From Streptomyces sp. NBC_00286 (GTDB taxonomy: Bacteria; Actinomycetota; Actinomycetes; Streptomycetales; Streptomycetaceae), in NCBI RefSeq assembly GCF_036173125.1, contig NZ_CP108054.1, positions 5,518,001-5,582,000 on the forward strand: a DNA stretch of 64,000 nt. Direction: 5' to 3'. The notes under the pieces are model-generated. The model saw only the letters and a program-made list of their open reading frames with translations. It searched no databases and was not told where the DNA came from. The position numbers were made by a program, and so were the translations under genes. Of the stretch, positions 51,396-61,853 are shown piece by piece (positions within the stretch are counted from its first letter, which is position 1; each line of letters opens with the position of its first letter).

Positions 51396-52631
51396 GGTGC
51401 CACGCCGCAGTACGAGCGCCGAGTTCGACCCCATGAGGCCCCGGCTGAGGATCAGCGCCGTGTGCAGCTCGGCGGCGCGGGCCCGGCCGGTCACGAGGTC
51501 GAGGTCATGGCAGACGTCGAAAACGTTGGGGGTGGGCGGGATCAGTCCGTGCTCCATCGCGAGTACGGCCGCCGCGGCGTCCAGCACGGACGCCGCGCAG
51601 TAGCCGCGGCCGATCCCGGTCTTGGGGGCCGTGACGGGTACGCGTCCGCCGTGCGCGCCGAGGGCGTCGGCGATGGCCAGGGCCTCGGCGCGGTCCGCCT
51701 CGGGTACGCCGAGGGCGTCGGCGAAGACCACGTCGATCTCTCCGGGGGCGCTGCCCGCCTCCTCCAGGGCGCCGCCGATGGCCCGGGCGAGCCCCTGCCG
51801 GGACTCGGCCCAGCGGGAGGCGCCGGTGAACGTGGCGGCGTGTCCGGCGACGGTGGCCCGTATGCTCGCGCCCCGCTCCCGGGCCGCGCGCTCGTCCTCC
51901 ACGACGAGCATGGCGCCGCCCTCGGCGGGTACGAATCCGCAGGCCTCGGCGGTGAAGGGGCGGTAGGCGCGGGCCGGGTCCTGAGCGGTGCTCAGTTCCT
52001 GGTAGCCGAGCTGGCAGACCACCGAGTAGGGGGCCAGCGGTGCCTCGGTCGCGCCGGCCACGATCACATCGGTGCCGCGGCGTGCGGCCCGCGCCGCGTG
52101 CGCGAGGGCGTCCAGGCCGCCGGCCTCGTCGGCGGCGACGACCGAGCAGGGGCCCTTGAAGCCGCGGCGGATGGAGATCTGGCCGGTGCTGGCGGCGTAG
52201 AACCAGGCGATGGACTGGTACGGGCCGACATACCGGCTGCCCTTCCCCCACAGTTGCTGCAGCTCGCGCTGCCCGAACTCACCGCCGCCGGAACCCGCCG
52301 CGGTGACCACGCCCACGGAGAACGGCGATTCGCCGGTGTCGGCCTGGCCGAGGCGGGCGTCGTCCAGCGCGAGGTCGGACGCGGCCAGCGCGAAGTGCGT
52401 GAACCGGTCGGTCTGTACGAGATGGCGTTCCTCGACCGCCTCCGAGGCCTCGAAGCCCCGTACCTCGCCCGCCACCCGCAGCGGCAGATGCTCACAGCCC
52501 TCGCGGGTGACCCGGTCGAGGACGCTGATGCCCTCCTGCGTGGACTTCCAGAAGGACTCGGTGCTGGGTCCGTTGGGCGCGATCACACCGATTCCGGTGA
52601 CGGCCGCACGCCGTGGCTGCGGTTCGCTCAT
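51390..52631 (-). CDS. Chain-length factor, KS-beta (whiE ORFIV type)
   Basis: The 413-aa protein pairs with KS-alpha to set polyketide chain length. It has the ketosynthase fold ([20 protein letters not shown] at the start) but no active Cys. The usual Gln of CLFs is replaced by Glu169 in [13 protein letters not shown]. It is coupled to the KS gene by a 4-base overlap. Its last codons lie in a direct repeat of the downstream insertion. Confidence 0.95.
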   Translation of the reverse strand: MSEPQPRRAAVTGIGVIAPNGPSTESFWKSTQEGISVLDRVTREGCEHLPLRVAGEVRGFEASEAVEERHLVQTDRFTHFALAASDLALDDARLGQADTGESPFSVGVVTAAGSGGGEFGQRELQQLWGKGSRYVGPYQSIAWFYAASTGQISIRRGFKGPCSVVAADEAGGLDALAHAARAARRGTDVIVAGATEAPLAPYSVVCQLGYQELSTAQDPARAYRPFTAEACGFVPAEGGAMLVVEDERAARERGASIRATVAGHAATFTGASRWAESRQGLARAIGGALEEAGSAPGEIDVVFADALGVPEADRAEALAIADALGAHGGRVPVTAPKTGIGRGYCAASVLDAAAAVLAMEHGLIPPTPNVFDVCHDLDLVTGRARAAELHTALILSRGLMGSNSALVLRRGTP

Positions 52632-53893
52632 CGTGCCTCCTTTGGCCGGGTCAGGATCACCGCGGACTGGAATCCGCCGAACCCGCTGCCCACGGAGAGC
52701 ACGTTGTTGAGTCTCCGTTCGCGGGCGACGCGCGGGACGTAGTCCAGGTCGCATTCGGGGTCCGGGGTCTCGTAGTTCGCGGTGGGCGGGACCACCTGGT
52801 GGGCCAGGGCCAGCACGCAGGCGACGAGTTCGATCGCCCCGATCGCGCCGAGGGAGTGGCCCACCATGGACTTGATGGAGCTCATCGGGATGTCGTACGC
52901 GTGCTGTCCGAGGGCTCGTTTCACCGCGGCGGTCTCGTGCCGGTCGTTCTGCTGGGTGCCCGAGCCGTGCGCGTTGACGTAGTCGATCGCCGTGCCGGCG
53001 AGCCCCGCGTGGCCGAGGGCGGACTCGATCGCCCGGGCCATCTCCAGGCCCTCCTTGGTCAGGCCGGTCATGTGGTAGGCGTTGCCGAAGGTGGCGTAGC
53101 CGCTGAGCTCGCAGTAGATGTGGGCGCCGCGGGCCAGGGCGTGTTCGAGCTTCTCCAGGACGAGTACGGCGCTGCCCTCGCCCATGACGAACCCGTCACG
53201 GTTGGCGTCGAAGGGGCGGGATGCGTGGGCGGGGTCGTCGTTGTTCGCGGACGTGGCCTTGATGGCGTCGAAGCAGGCCATGGTGATCGGTGAGATCGGC
53301 GAGTCCGAGGCACCGGCTATGCAGATGTCCGCCCGGCCCTCCCCGACGGTGTGGAAGGCGTAGCCGACCGCATCGAGGCCCGAGGTGCAGCCCGTGGAGA
53401 CGGTCTGCACCGGCCCGTGCGCCCCGAACCGCTCCGCCACCGCCGAGGCGAGCGTGCTCGGCGAGAACGCCCGCTCCAGATGCGGGCCGGCCTCCCGGTG
53501 GTCCACGTCCCAGCGCTCTCCGCGGTTGCTGACCAGGACATAGTCGTGCTCGAGGCGGGTCGTGCCGCCCACCGCGGTCCCGAGGGAGACCCCGACCCGC
53601 CAGGGGTCCTCCCGGCCGAGGTCCAGGCCGGCGTCGCGTATCGCTTCCTCCGCGGCGACCAGGGCGAACTGTACGTACCGGTCGGAGCGTGCGATCTGCT
53701 CCGCGTCCAGCCCGTGGGCCGCCGGATCGAAGTCGCACTCGGCGGCTATCCGCGAACGCAGGCCTGTCGGGTCGAAGAAGGTGATGCCCCGGGTCGCGGT
53801 ACGCCCGCCCGCCAGGAGATCCCAGAACGCCGGTACACCGATGCCGCCCGGGGCGACGACGCCTATGCCGGTGACCGCCACGCGCCCGGTCAT
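52628..53893 (-). CDS. Ketosynthase KS-alpha (whiE ORFIII type)
   Basis: This 421-aa condensing enzyme builds the polyketide. Active residues are Cys169 ([13 protein letters not shown]), His in [15 protein letters not shown] and His in [13 protein letters not shown]. It overlaps the cupin gene and the CLF gene by four bases each. Sequence is of the spore-pigment KS type. Confidence 0.97.
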   Translation of the reverse strand: MTGRVAVTGIGVVAPGGIGVPAFWDLLAGGRTATRGITFFDPTGLRSRIAAECDFDPAAHGLDAEQIARSDRYVQFALVAAEEAIRDAGLDLGREDPWRVGVSLGTAVGGTTRLEHDYVLVSNRGERWDVDHREAGPHLERAFSPSTLASAVAERFGAHGPVQTVSTGCTSGLDAVGYAFHTVGEGRADICIAGASDSPISPITMACFDAIKATSANNDDPAHASRPFDANRDGFVMGEGSAVLVLEKLEHALARGAHIYCELSGYATFGNAYHMTGLTKEGLEMARAIESALGHAGLAGTAIDYVNAHGSGTQQNDRHETAAVKRALGQHAYDIPMSSIKSMVGHSLGAIGAIELVACVLALAHQVVPPTANYETPDPECDLDYVPRVARERRLNNVLSVGSGFGGFQSAVILTRPKEAR

Positions 53894-54351
53894 GAACCGA
53901 CCTTGCGTCGGTCGACCGTCCGGCCCCCGGTCGTGCAGGCCCCCTCCGACGCGACCGCGACGGCCTCGGTCCCCTCGGTGTCGACGTGACCGAGCGGCGG
54001 GCTCGGCGCCAGCGGACCGAGGTGGAAGACGATGCGCGCCTCCACCTTGCCGACGTTGCGGAAACGGTGCCGCATACGAAGGGGGATCATGAGCCCCTGC
54101 TCGGGCCGCAGCGGAAGGGGGTCGCCGTCCAGGTCGACCTCCAGCTCCCCGCAGAGGACGTACACGAACTCCTCGGAGTACGGGTGGTAGTGCTCACCGA
54201 TGCGGTCGCCGGGCTGCACGATGGCCACGCCCATGAAACCGCTGGTGGAGCCGACCGTAGCGGGGGTGAGCATGGCGCGGAGATCGCCGCCGCGCCGGGT
54301 GTTGGGCTCAACCTCGCTGAGATCCACGATTCTGGGACGGGGTTTGATCAC
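53890..54351 (-). CDS. Cupin protein (whiE ORFII type)
   Basis: The 153-aa cupin has the metal motif [20 protein letters not shown] and second motif [23 protein letters not shown] 54351 is chosen because GGAG precedes it at seven bases. Members of this family occur in most spore-pigment clusters and may assist cyclisation or oxidation. Confidence 0.93.
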   Translation of the reverse strand: MIKPRPRIVDLSEVEPNTRRGGDLRAMLTPATVGSTSGFMGVAIVQPGDRIGEHYHPYSEEFVYVLCGELEVDLDGDPLPLRPEQGLMIPLRMRHRFRNVGKVEARIVFHLGPLAPSPPLGHVDTEGTEAVAVASEGACTTGGRTVDRRKVGS

Positions 54352-54452
54352 GACGTTGCTCCGATCGTGTGCTGTGCCGACCTGAGAGCCGGTCGGCTTG
54401 AGGGCCGTGGTCGCCGCGACCCGCGTGGTGGACGGATCAGGCTTCGGTCGAG

Positions 54453-55583
54453 TCAGACTTCGGGCGAGCGGCGGTCGGTGACGAGGTCCATCCGGGCCAG
54501 GCCGATGAGGCGCTTGAGGTCCGTGTCGGCGGCCTTGTCCACAAGCGTCGTCAGCTCGGCCGCGGGACCGGGGTCCGGGAAGCCGAGAGCCAGCACCGGG
54601 TCGGCCGCCTCGAGGCCGCCGAGCACATCGATCAGCCGGACCACCACATCGCCGCGGTGGAAGATCGTGCTGCGCAGAATCGGGCTGTACGGACTGCCCG
54701 CCGCCGCCTCGTCCTGCCGCGCCAGAACCTCGGCCAGCCGCATGCCGAGACCCGGCCGCGCCGGGTAGTACAGCGCATGCCGCTCCGCCCGCGGGTTGTC
54801 CCGTTCCGCCGTCACATGGTGTACGGCGGGCAGCGCGGCCCGGGTGAAGAAGACCCGCGCGGACTCGGGGTCGTCGAGATCCCGGTCCTGCTCCAGGTAG
54901 GGGTTGATGGCCTCCTCCACGGCCCGTACCTCGGGCTGCCGGGCGACATGACGCAGCGCGGTGAGCAGGTCGCCCCGCACCTCGATGGCCCGCACGACCC
55001 GGTTGCCGTGCATGAACAGGGACGTACGGCACAGCCTGGTCGTGTCGTCGACCCGCGGCTCGGGCGAGGCGTAGTCGGCGAGGATCTTCGCGACCTCCGC
55101 CTCACTGCCCGGCTTCACCGTGAAGGTGAGAGCGTGCCGGATCACCCCGTCACCGATCCGCGGCGAGGCCTGCAGCCGGCGCTTCGCGGGAGTGGCCTCC
55201 GCCGGGCCACCGGTCTCGCGTACGACATGGAAGCGCAGCGACCTGGTGTCCCGTACACAACTGTGCAGCGGCTCCACCATCCGGACGTGCTCCTCGCTGT
55301 TCACCCAGGCGAGGAACGGCGGGGCGCTCTCCCACTCACTCGTGATGAGCCACTGGGAGGGGTTCTCGATCGACTGGCACAACTGGTCGCTGACATGCCC
55401 GGGAACGGACGCGACCTGGTTGCACAGCTGTTCGTACGCCTCCAGAAATTGCTGCTGGGCCCCGTCATGGACGTCCACCAGCAGGACGACACGAAGCCGG
55501 GAGCCGTCGAACACGGACTGGGAGACACGCTGCGAGACCTGGCGTGTCAGCCGTTCTGAAGCAGGTGCGGACGTGGTGGTCAT
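54453..55583 (-). CDS. Two-domain antibiotic-monooxygenase-like protein (whiE ORFI type)
   Basis: The 376-aa protein has an N-terminal ABM-like domain ([40 protein letters not shown]). A second similar domain follows ([20 protein letters not shown]), and a third region ends with [13 protein letters not shown]. It matches the first gene of whiE-type clusters (SchyA/CurD-like). It is probably an oxygenase or cyclase in pigment tailoring; exact reaction unknown. Confidence 0.88.
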   Translation of the reverse strand: MTTTSAPASERLTRQVSQRVSQSVFDGSRLRVVLLVDVHDGAQQQFLEAYEQLCNQVASVPGHVSDQLCQSIENPSQWLITSEWESAPPFLAWVNSEEHVRMVEPLHSCVRDTRSLRFHVVRETGGPAEATPAKRRLQASPRIGDGVIRHALTFTVKPGSEAEVAKILADYASPEPRVDDTTRLCRTSLFMHGNRVVRAIEVRGDLLTALRHVARQPEVRAVEEAINPYLEQDRDLDDPESARVFFTRAALPAVHHVTAERDNPRAERHALYYPARPGLGMRLAEVLARQDEAAAGSPYSPILRSTIFHRGDVVVRLIDVLGGLEAADPVLALGFPDPGPAAELTTLVDKAADTDLKRLIGLARMDLVTDRRSPEV

Positions 55584-55766
55584 CCTGCTCACATCTCCTT
55601 CGCGGGCAGAGGTGGACGTCGGCCGCGGTGCTGCGACATCGGCGTGCCTCGATCCTGTGTCCGCCTGCGGGAGCGCGCGACTCGTATGGACTACGCGGGT
55701 GATGGGCCATGAGGGAACCCCGGCACCCAACTGCACTGAGGTGGCCGGGGCTTCGGATGCCGGGGT

Positions 55767-56555
55767 TCAGACGAGATGGCCGAAGATCACCAGGTTCTCC
55801 GGGTAGTCCTTGGCCGAACGGTCGTAGACACCCGCGCATGTGATGAGCCGTACCTCGGCCCGGTTCGTGTCGCCGTAGACCCGATCGTTGGGGAACTTGT
55901 CCTTCTTGAACGTCTCCGCACTGTCGACCACGAACGACGCCCTACGCCCGTCGGCCCGCGCGACGTGGAGGACATCCCCCTTCTTCAGCTCACGCAGCCG
56001 CGCGAACACGGCCGCGGAGGTGGTGGTGTCGACATGCCCCGCGATGATCGACGTACCCAGCTCACCGGGCGAGGCCCCCGCGGCGTACCAGCCGACGAGG
56101 TTGGTGTTGTTGACGGGAGGCGCTTCGAGCTGGCCCTTGGCGTCGAGGCCGAGGTCGGTGAACGGGGCGTTGACCAGGATCTTCGGGATATGCAGCCGAG
56201 TGGGCTGCGAGCGAGGCAGCTGCTTCTCCGGCTTCACGGCCTGGGGAGGCGTCTGGGGCGTGGGCGTCTCCGCCTGGGGCGCGGCGGGCGGGGCCTGCTG
56301 GGCTGTGGGCGGGACAAGGGAGCGCTGCGGGGTCTCGGAGGCCGAGTTGAAGCCCTCGTACAGGGTGGCCGCGAGGACGACGAAGACCGCGGCGCAGAGC
56401 ATGGTCAGGGCGGTGCGCAGCCGACTCGGGGGCGGGGGCGGGTCGTCGCTGGGGGAGGTGTTGGTGAAGGGGGTGCGGTCGGTAGAGGGGGGATAGGGCG
56501 GAGGAGCGGGCGGATAAGGGGGAGGGGACGGATAAGAGGAAGGGGGGGCTGCCAT
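55767..56555 (-). CDS. Class F-type sortase
   Basis: This 262-aa membrane-bound transpeptidase has a Pro-rich cytoplasmic N-terminus (about 45 residues), one membrane helix (48-66) and a Pro/Gln linker. The sortase domain has His174 (AGHVDT), Cys240 (LITCAG) and a following Arg246. It would join wall proteins to peptidoglycan. The short RLHIPKILVNAP start fits class F. The next gene downstream of the pigment genes' other flank encodes a candidate substrate. Confidence 0.9.
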   Translation of the reverse strand: MAAPPSSYPSPPPYPPAPPPYPPSTDRTPFTNTSPSDDPPPPPSRLRTALTMLCAAVFVVLAATLYEGFNSASETPQRSLVPPTAQQAPPAAPQAETPTPQTPPQAVKPEKQLPRSQPTRLHIPKILVNAPFTDLGLDAKGQLEAPPVNNTNLVGWYAAGASPGELGTSIIAGHVDTTTSAAVFARLRELKKGDVLHVARADGRRASFVVDSAETFKKDKFPNDRVYGDTNRAEVRLITCAGVYDRSAKDYPENLVIFGHLV

Positions 56556-56619
56556 TCGGGGACCACCTCATTAGGACGCGGCAGCAGGGGAGGGGGAGAG
56601 CGGTTCTCGTGGCGGGCCC

Positions 56620-56735
56620 GTGCGGTACCGCGCCCCTAAAAGGAGGCCGAAGGCCTTCCTTTTAGGGGCGCGGGGCTGTGACATATGCGGCTCCGCCGCG
56701 TGGGCGCGACCAGCCACAACGGACCCGCAGCTTTC
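56620..56735. repeat. Dispersed repeat with hairpin
   Basis: GCGCCCCTAAAAGGAGGCC and its complement GGCCTTCCTTTTAGGGGCGC form a near-perfect hairpin. Then CTGTGACATATGCGGCTCCG, CGTGGGCGCGACCAGCCAC and ACGGACCCGCAG recur, as at 30000-30060. Acts as spacer or terminator between the sortase and surface-protein genes. Confidence 0.85.
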
Positions 56736-56818
56736 GAACCGCACTTCCAGCGGAGCGTCAGGGCCGCCACGCGGCGTGCAGGTGGCGGCCCCGACGGCTA
56801 TGGCGGACGGCATCGGGG

Positions 56819-57295
56819 TCAGGCCACGCTGCCGGCAGTCTTCCTGCGGCGAGCCGCAAAAAGCCCCGCGGCGGCAACGCCCAGAACGGCCAGCCCACCC
56901 GCCGTCACCGACGGCTCGGAAAGCCCGCCCCCACCGGTGTGCACGCCACCGTGCGGCTTGTCGTGCTTGTCCTTCCAGTCCTTGCCGTACCCGTCCTTGC
57001 CGTGCCCGTCCTTGCCGTGCCCGTCCTTGCCGTACCCCTTGTCCCCGTTCTCCTTGCTCCAGTCGTCCGCGCCGACCGAGGTCAGCGCGCCACCGCCGGC
57101 CTTCACACCGCCGTGCGGCCAGTCGTGCTTGCCGTGCTTGTCGTGCTTGTCGTGCTTGTCGTGCTCCTTGCCGTAGGAGGAGGAGTTCTCGCCCTTGGAG
57201 GACGGGTCCCAGTCACTCGCGTAGGCGCCGGGAGCGCCGAGAGCCAGGACGGCCGAAGCCGCCGCGGTGGCCAGGATCATTCGAGCAGAGCGCAT
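56819..57295 (-). CDS. Secreted His/Asp/Lys-rich surface protein
   Basis: The 158-aa precursor has a signal peptide (ARMILATAAASAVLALGAPG, cleavage after YA-S near 27). Charged repeats follow (KHDKHDKHGKHD, GKDGHGKDGHGKD) with two related motifs, PHGGVKAGGGAL (60-71) and PHGGVHTGGGGL (114-125). A hydrophobic segment (130-147) ends in ARRRRK. Signal, hydrophobic tail and basic end are the layout of a sortase substrate, but no LPxTG or LAxTG is present. AAGGAAC precedes the ATG. Confidence 0.82.
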   Translation of the reverse strand: MRSARMILATAAASAVLALGAPGAYASDWDPSSKGENSSSYGKEHDKHDKHDKHGKHDWPHGGVKAGGGALTSVGADDWSKENGDKGYGKDGHGKDGHGKDGYGKDWKDKHDKPHGGVHTGGGGLSEPSVTAGGLAVLGVAAAGLFAARRRKTAGSVA

Positions 57296-57431
57296 CTGAC
57301 GTTCCTTCCGGGCGTGGCCGGGCAGCTGACACTGCGTCAGCTGAGTCACCCGACCCCGATGTGAACCACCGTCAGTCAGTTGTCAGCCGCCCACCACTCG
57401 GGACGCTCAGCCGGGTGATCGCCGGTACCGT

Positions 57432-59105
57432 TCAGCCCAGTGCCAGGACCGTCGTCAGCACCTGGCGCAGCGTCAACTCCGCATCTTGTAGGGGACCTGA
57501 CGACCGCCAGGCGACGAACCCGTCGGGCCGTACGAGCACGGCGCCCGTACGAGTCGTGCCATGGCGCTCCGCCCAGTCCGCACCGTCCTCGACCGTCAGC
57601 TCGCAGTCGTCTCCGGAGCCCAGCCGGTACGAGACGAGCGGCACCGGCGACTCCTCGGCGATGCGGAGGGCGGCCTGATGCCAGCCGCTCGCCTCGTCGG
57701 CCTCGGCGTTGGCGCCGGCATCGCTGAGCAGGACCAGGGACCGCTCGTACAGGTCGAGGGTGGAGACGCGCCTGCCCTCGTGCCGTACCCACAGGTGGGG
57801 CGCCCGGCTGCCGGGTGCCCCGGTCAGGTCGAGCTTCTCCGGGACGACCGGGGCCGCTGGATCGGCGCCGACGACGGCGCCCTGCGGGTAACGGTGGCCG
57901 AGGACGACGTTGAGGATGCCCTGCCGTGGCCCGCCGCCCACGCCGGGCGGCGGGGCGAAACCGGGGTGGCTGTGCTCGGCCGACCGGACGGCGGCGCGGG
58001 CGCTGGTCGCCTCCGCCACCGGACGCCGTTCCATGTCGTACGTCTCCAACAGCCCTTCCCCTCCCCAGCCGCCGAGCACCGCGGCCAGCTTCCAGGCCAG
58101 GTTGTGGGCGTCCTGGATCCCGGTGTTGGAGCCGAAGGCGCCGGTCGGGGACATCTCATGGGCCGAGTCGCCGGCCAGGAAGACCCGCCCCGACCCGTAG
58201 CTGCGGGCCACGCGCTGGGCGGCGTGCCAGGGCGCCTTGCCGGTGATCTCGATGTCGAGGTCCGTGTCGCCGACCGCGCGGCGGATGTGGTCGGCACAGC
58301 GCTCGTCGGTGAACTCCTCGAGCGTTTCGCCGAGTTCGGGGTGCCAGGGGGCGTGGAAGACCCAGTTCTCGTGGTTGTCCACCGGCAGCAGCGCGCCGTC
58401 GGCTTCCGGGTTGGTCAGGTAGCAGACGATGAAGCGACGGTCGCCCACCACCTCGGCGAGGCGACGGGAACGGAAGGTCACGCTGATGTTGTGGAACAGG
58501 TCGCCGGGGCCGCTCTGGCCGATGCCGAGCTGTTCCCGTACGGGGCTTCGGGGGCCGTCGGCGGCGACGAGATAGTCCGCGCGGATGGTGGTGTGTTCGC
58601 CCGTCTGCCGGCTCTTGACCACCGCGCTGACTCCGGTGGAGTCGGCGTCGAACGACATCAGTTCGGTGGAGAACCGCAGGTCGCCGCCGAGTGCCGTAGC
58701 ACGCTCGAGGAGCACCGGCTCCAGGTCGTCCTGACTGCACAGACACCAGGAACTCGGGCTGAAGCGGGCCAGCCCGCCGCCCGGGTCGATCTCCTTGAAC
58801 AGCCACTCGCCCGCGTCGCCGACGAGGGTGGGCGTCTGCAGGATGCCGTGGTTCTCGGCGAGGGTTTCCGCGGCCTTCCGGATGGCCGGCTCGACACCGG
58901 CCACCCGGAACAGTTCCATCGTGCGTACGTTGTTGCCGCGGCCGCGGGGATGGAGGGACGTACCGGCATGACGCTCCACCAGCGTGTGCCGCACGCCCAG
59001 CCGGCCGAGAAAGAGCGAGGTCGACAGGCCGACGAGGGAACCGCCGACGATGAGGACCGGCACTTGGTGGGTTCTCGGGCCGGCTCGATCGGCTCTTACG
59101 TTCAT
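57432..59105 (-). CDS. FAD-dependent aromatic hydroxylase (whiE ORFVIII type)
   Basis: The 557-aa flavoprotein monooxygenase has the FAD GxGxxG-type start VLIVGGSLVGLSTSLFLG and the GRGNNVRTMELFR motif. The second FAD motif is VFLAGDSAHEMSPTGAFGSN, and a thioredoxin-like C-terminal domain is present. It matches the tailoring hydroxylase of spore-pigment clusters. TGGAGG precedes the ATG. Here it lies on the same strand as the core genes but is separated from them by the sortase and surface-protein genes. Confidence 0.92.
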   Translation of the reverse strand: MNVRADRAGPRTHQVPVLIVGGSLVGLSTSLFLGRLGVRHTLVERHAGTSLHPRGRGNNVRTMELFRVAGVEPAIRKAAETLAENHGILQTPTLVGDAGEWLFKEIDPGGGLARFSPSSWCLCSQDDLEPVLLERATALGGDLRFSTELMSFDADSTGVSAVVKSRQTGEHTTIRADYLVAADGPRSPVREQLGIGQSGPGDLFHNISVTFRSRRLAEVVGDRRFIVCYLTNPEADGALLPVDNHENWVFHAPWHPELGETLEEFTDERCADHIRRAVGDTDLDIEITGKAPWHAAQRVARSYGSGRVFLAGDSAHEMSPTGAFGSNTGIQDAHNLAWKLAAVLGGWGGEGLLETYDMERRPVAEATSARAAVRSAEHSHPGFAPPPGVGGGPRQGILNVVLGHRYPQGAVVGADPAAPVVPEKLDLTGAPGSRAPHLWVRHEGRRVSTLDLYERSLVLLSDAGANAEADEASGWHQAALRIAEESPVPLVSYRLGSGDDCELTVEDGADWAERHGTTRTGAVLVRPDGFVAWRSSGPLQDAELTLRQVLTTVLALG

Positions 59106-59245
59106 CACGCGCCTCCAGAGTGTGTCGTGTCCACCGACTCGGCCGAATCCGGCCGGGATCTCCATGCATGCCCCGCGGCGCGGAGGGTGGCTCAGGCTTC
59201 ACCCAGGAGCGGGGTGCCGGCGGTGACTCACTCCCGCCGGCCCCT

Positions 59246-59551
59246 TCACGAGCGGTGGGTGATCCAGCGGAGGACGGAATCGGTGACCGCGTCGCCGAGG
59301 GAGCTGATGGCGTCCACGGCGTACCGGTCGCCGGGGCGCGGTGCGATACCGCGGACGGTGAGTGCGGCGTACAGGTCCAGCCGGCGCTGGTCGGCGGCGC
59401 TGAGGACGGTGAAGTCCAGACGCTGAGCGGGATCGGGAGGCGGCAACAGGTGGTCGCTGGTGCCGATGGGGTCGCGGACGGGGTCGCAGATGGGGGCGTA
59501 GCCGGGCCAGACGTCCTCGGTCGGGGCGAGGGTGTCGCTGAATGCGGTCAC
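59246..59551 (-). CDS. Hypothetical protein
   Basis: This 101-aa frame opens at a GTG with GGGAGA upstream (TAFSDTLAPTEDVWPGYAPI) and ends ITHRS. It has codon bias like its neighbours but no recognised domain. Possibly translation of a Streptomyces-specific protein. It is on the strand of the FAD hydroxylase and may be upstream in the same transcript. Confidence 0.6.
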   Translation of the reverse strand: MTAFSDTLAPTEDVWPGYAPICDPVRDPIGTSDHLLPPPDPAQRLDFTVLSAADQRRLDLYAALTVRGIAPRPGDRYAVDAISSLGDAVTDSVLRWITHRS

Positions 59552-59703
59552 CGCGGATCTCCCTTGCTCGGGTGTGTGTCTGCCCGTTGAAGTCGCCCGG
59601 TGGCTGCCGCTGGTTGCGTGATTCCCCGGCTATCCCTCGAATGCCGTAAAAGTAGGCATACGCGGAACGAATGGGTGGGCGCTCAGCCGGATACCCGTGC
59701 GGC

Positions 59704-60795
59704 ATGGTACGGACACTGAGACGGCATGGAAGGCACGACGGACACGGCACGCACGCCGGGCACAGTACGGCCGACCAGCAGGCCGGGACCGTACGGGCCC
59801 CGGAGGCCGGACCGGACGCCGGGCCGGATGAGCAGGTGGAGCGGCAGGCGCCGGACACGCCGACGGATCTGCCCAAGCGCTCCTGGTGGGCGGTGCTGAA
59901 AGGGACCCTCAAGGAGTTCAAGAAGGACGAGCTGACCGACCGGGCCGCGGCGCTGACGTACTACGGGATCCTGGCGCTGTTCCCGGCGCTGCTGGCGTTG
60001 ATCTCGGTGATCGGAGTCGCCGGGGAGTCGGCGACACGGCAGGTGCTGGACAACATCGAGAATCTCGCCCCGGGGGCCGCGCAGGACGTCCTGCGCAACG
60101 CCGTGCAGCAGTTGCAGGGCAACGCCGGGATCGGCTCCGTCATGGCGATCGTGGGTCTGGTGCTCGCGGTGTGGTCGGCCTCCGGCTATGTCGCCGCGTT
60201 CATCAGGAGCGCGAACGCGGTGTACGACGTTCCCGAGGGCCGTCCCGTGTGGAAGGTCCTGCCGGTACGGGTCGGGGTGACCGTAGCGCTGATGATCATG
60301 GCTGTGGTCAGTGCGGTGATCGTCGTGTTCACCGGCGCGCTGGCCCGGCAGGTCGGCACCACGCTGGGCGTTGGTGACACGGCACTGACGGTGTGGTCGT
60401 ACGCCAAGTGGCCGGTGCTGGTGGTCCTCGTGACGGTCATGATCGCGATCCTGTACTGGGCGACGCCGAACGCGAGGGTCCGCGGCTTCCGCTGGATCAC
60501 GCCCGGCAGTTTCCTGGCGCTGGTGATCTGGATGATCGCTTCGGCGGGGTTCGCGTTGTACGTGGCCAACTTCGGCTCGTACAACAAGACTTACGGCACG
60601 CTCGCCGGGGTGATCATTTTCCTGGTGTGGCTGTGGATCACCAACCTGGCGATTCTGCTCGGCTTGGAGTTCGACGCGGAGCTGGCCCGCCAGCGCGCCG
60701 TCGCGGGCGGCCACCCGGCCGAGAAGGAGCCGTACGTGCAGCCGCGCGACACCCGGAAGTGGGACGAGGAGGACCGACGCCGTCTCGAATCCTGA
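59704..60795 (+). CDS. YihY/BrkB-family membrane protein
   Basis: The 363-aa protein has a His/Gly/Pro-rich N-terminus of about 50 residues and six membrane helices, beginning AAALTYYGILALFPALLALI. It has the family segment TPNARVRGFRWITPGSFLAL and a C-terminal GLEFDAEL. YihY proteins have unknown function; proposed roles are transport or membrane structure. The ATG at 59704 is used. Confidence 0.92.
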   Translation: MVRTLRRHGRHDGHGTHAGHSTADQQAGTVRAPEAGPDAGPDEQVERQAPDTPTDLPKRSWWAVLKGTLKEFKKDELTDRAAALTYYGILALFPALLALISVIGVAGESATRQVLDNIENLAPGAAQDVLRNAVQQLQGNAGIGSVMAIVGLVLAVWSASGYVAAFIRSANAVYDVPEGRPVWKVLPVRVGVTVALMIMAVVSAVIVVFTGALARQVGTTLGVGDTALTVWSYAKWPVLVVLVTVMIAILYWATPNARVRGFRWITPGSFLALVIWMIASAGFALYVANFGSYNKTYGTLAGVIIFLVWLWITNLAILLGLEFDAELARQRAVAGGHPAEKEPYVQPRDTRKWDEEDRRRLES

Positions 60796-60833
60796 GGTCG
60801 CGGCTCACCGCCGGCCGGCGGTGAGCCGCGACC
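60796..60833. terminator. 38-bp perfect palindrome
   Basis: The 19-base halves are exact complements with no loop base left over, directly after the YihY stop and before the convergent VOC gene; almost certainly a bidirectional terminator. Confidence 0.9.
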
Positions 60834-60851
60834 CAGCGTCTGGTGATGGGC

Positions 60852-61607
60852 TCAGGGCCTCGTAATGACGGAGAACTCCACTCCGAAGGGGTCCGTGATG
60901 GTGGCGCTCCGGCCGTAAGGGGTGTCCTCGGGGGTGTCGGCGGTGGCGCCCGCCGTGCGGGCGCGCTCCACCACCGCGTCCGTGTCGGCCACCTCGAACG
61001 TGGTCGCCCAGACGGACTTGGGGGCGCCCGGGAAGCCGAAGATGCCGCCGATCTCCTTGCCGTCCCCGCGGCGCAGGAAGGTGAAGTCGAAGTCGGGAAG
61101 GGTCTCGTTGAGGTCCAGGGTGTAGTCGAAGACGGCCGTGTAGAAGGCCCGTGCGGGTTCGGGGTCGGGGGTGACCAGGTCGTTCCGTACGAGCGAGCCG
61201 GGCTCGTTGACGACCTCGCAGCCGACGTGCGCCCGCCCCTCCCAGAGACCGAACCGGGCGCCGACCGGGTCCTCGGCGATGACCATACGGCCCTGATCCC
61301 CGACGTCCGTCGGCGCCTTGAGCAGGGAACCGCCCGCGTCCACGATGCGCTTGGCGGTGCCGTCGCAGTCCGCGGCGGCGAAGTACATGGTCCAGCCGAA
61401 GCCCGTGGTGGCCGGGGCCTGCGCGAGGGCCGCGGCGGGCCGGCCGCGCAGCAGGCACACGGTGCCGAGGCCGCTCTCCGCGCCCTTCGTGTCGTACTCC
61501 CAGCCGAAGAGCGCACCGTAGAACTCCATCGCGCGCTCCAGATCGGGCACCCGGAGGTCGATCCACGTGGGCGTACCGTCCGGCTGAATGCTGCTGACGT
61601 AACTCAT
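60852..61607 (-). CDS. Two-domain VOC (glyoxalase-like) protein
   Basis: The 251-aa protein has two VOC halves: PTWIDLRVPDLERAMEFYGA with LFGWEY, and LVTPDPEPARAFYTAVFDYT. Each half ends in a DPFGARFGLW- or DPFGVEFSVI-type strand. Similar proteins include hydroxylases and resistance proteins, but substrate is unknown. GGGAGC precedes the ATG at 61607. Confidence 0.88.
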   Translation of the reverse strand: MSYVSSIQPDGTPTWIDLRVPDLERAMEFYGALFGWEYDTKGAESGLGTVCLLRGRPAAALAQAPATTGFGWTMYFAAADCDGTAKRIVDAGGSLLKAPTDVGDQGRMVIAEDPVGARFGLWEGRAHVGCEVVNEPGSLVRNDLVTPDPEPARAFYTAVFDYTLDLNETLPDFDFTFLRRGDGKEIGGIFGFPGAPKSVWATTFEVADTDAVVERARTAGATADTPEDTPYGRSATITDPFGVEFSVITRP

Positions 61608-61853
61608 CGCGTGCTCCCTGATGTCGGACGAGCGAGAATCCACCACGACAGTAGGAGCCGTATAGGCCGAATCCTGTCCTATATCTGCCCCGTGTCTGCC
61701 GCATATCTGCCCCTGATCTGCCCGCGTCCGTGTCACGCCGATGGAACCCAAAAGCAACACGTGAGGTCCTGTCCCGCCCCACCGACGGTCCTAGCATCGA
61801 GTCCATTCCACGCGCCTGGGGGGCCGGTGGAACTGGGGGAGGGCAGAGGGACC

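Noticed and set aside
55776..56639. A 287-codon plus-strand frame opposite the sortase gene
   Set aside because: Antisense shadow with Gly/Arg-rich translation; the sortase frame has all catalytic motifs.
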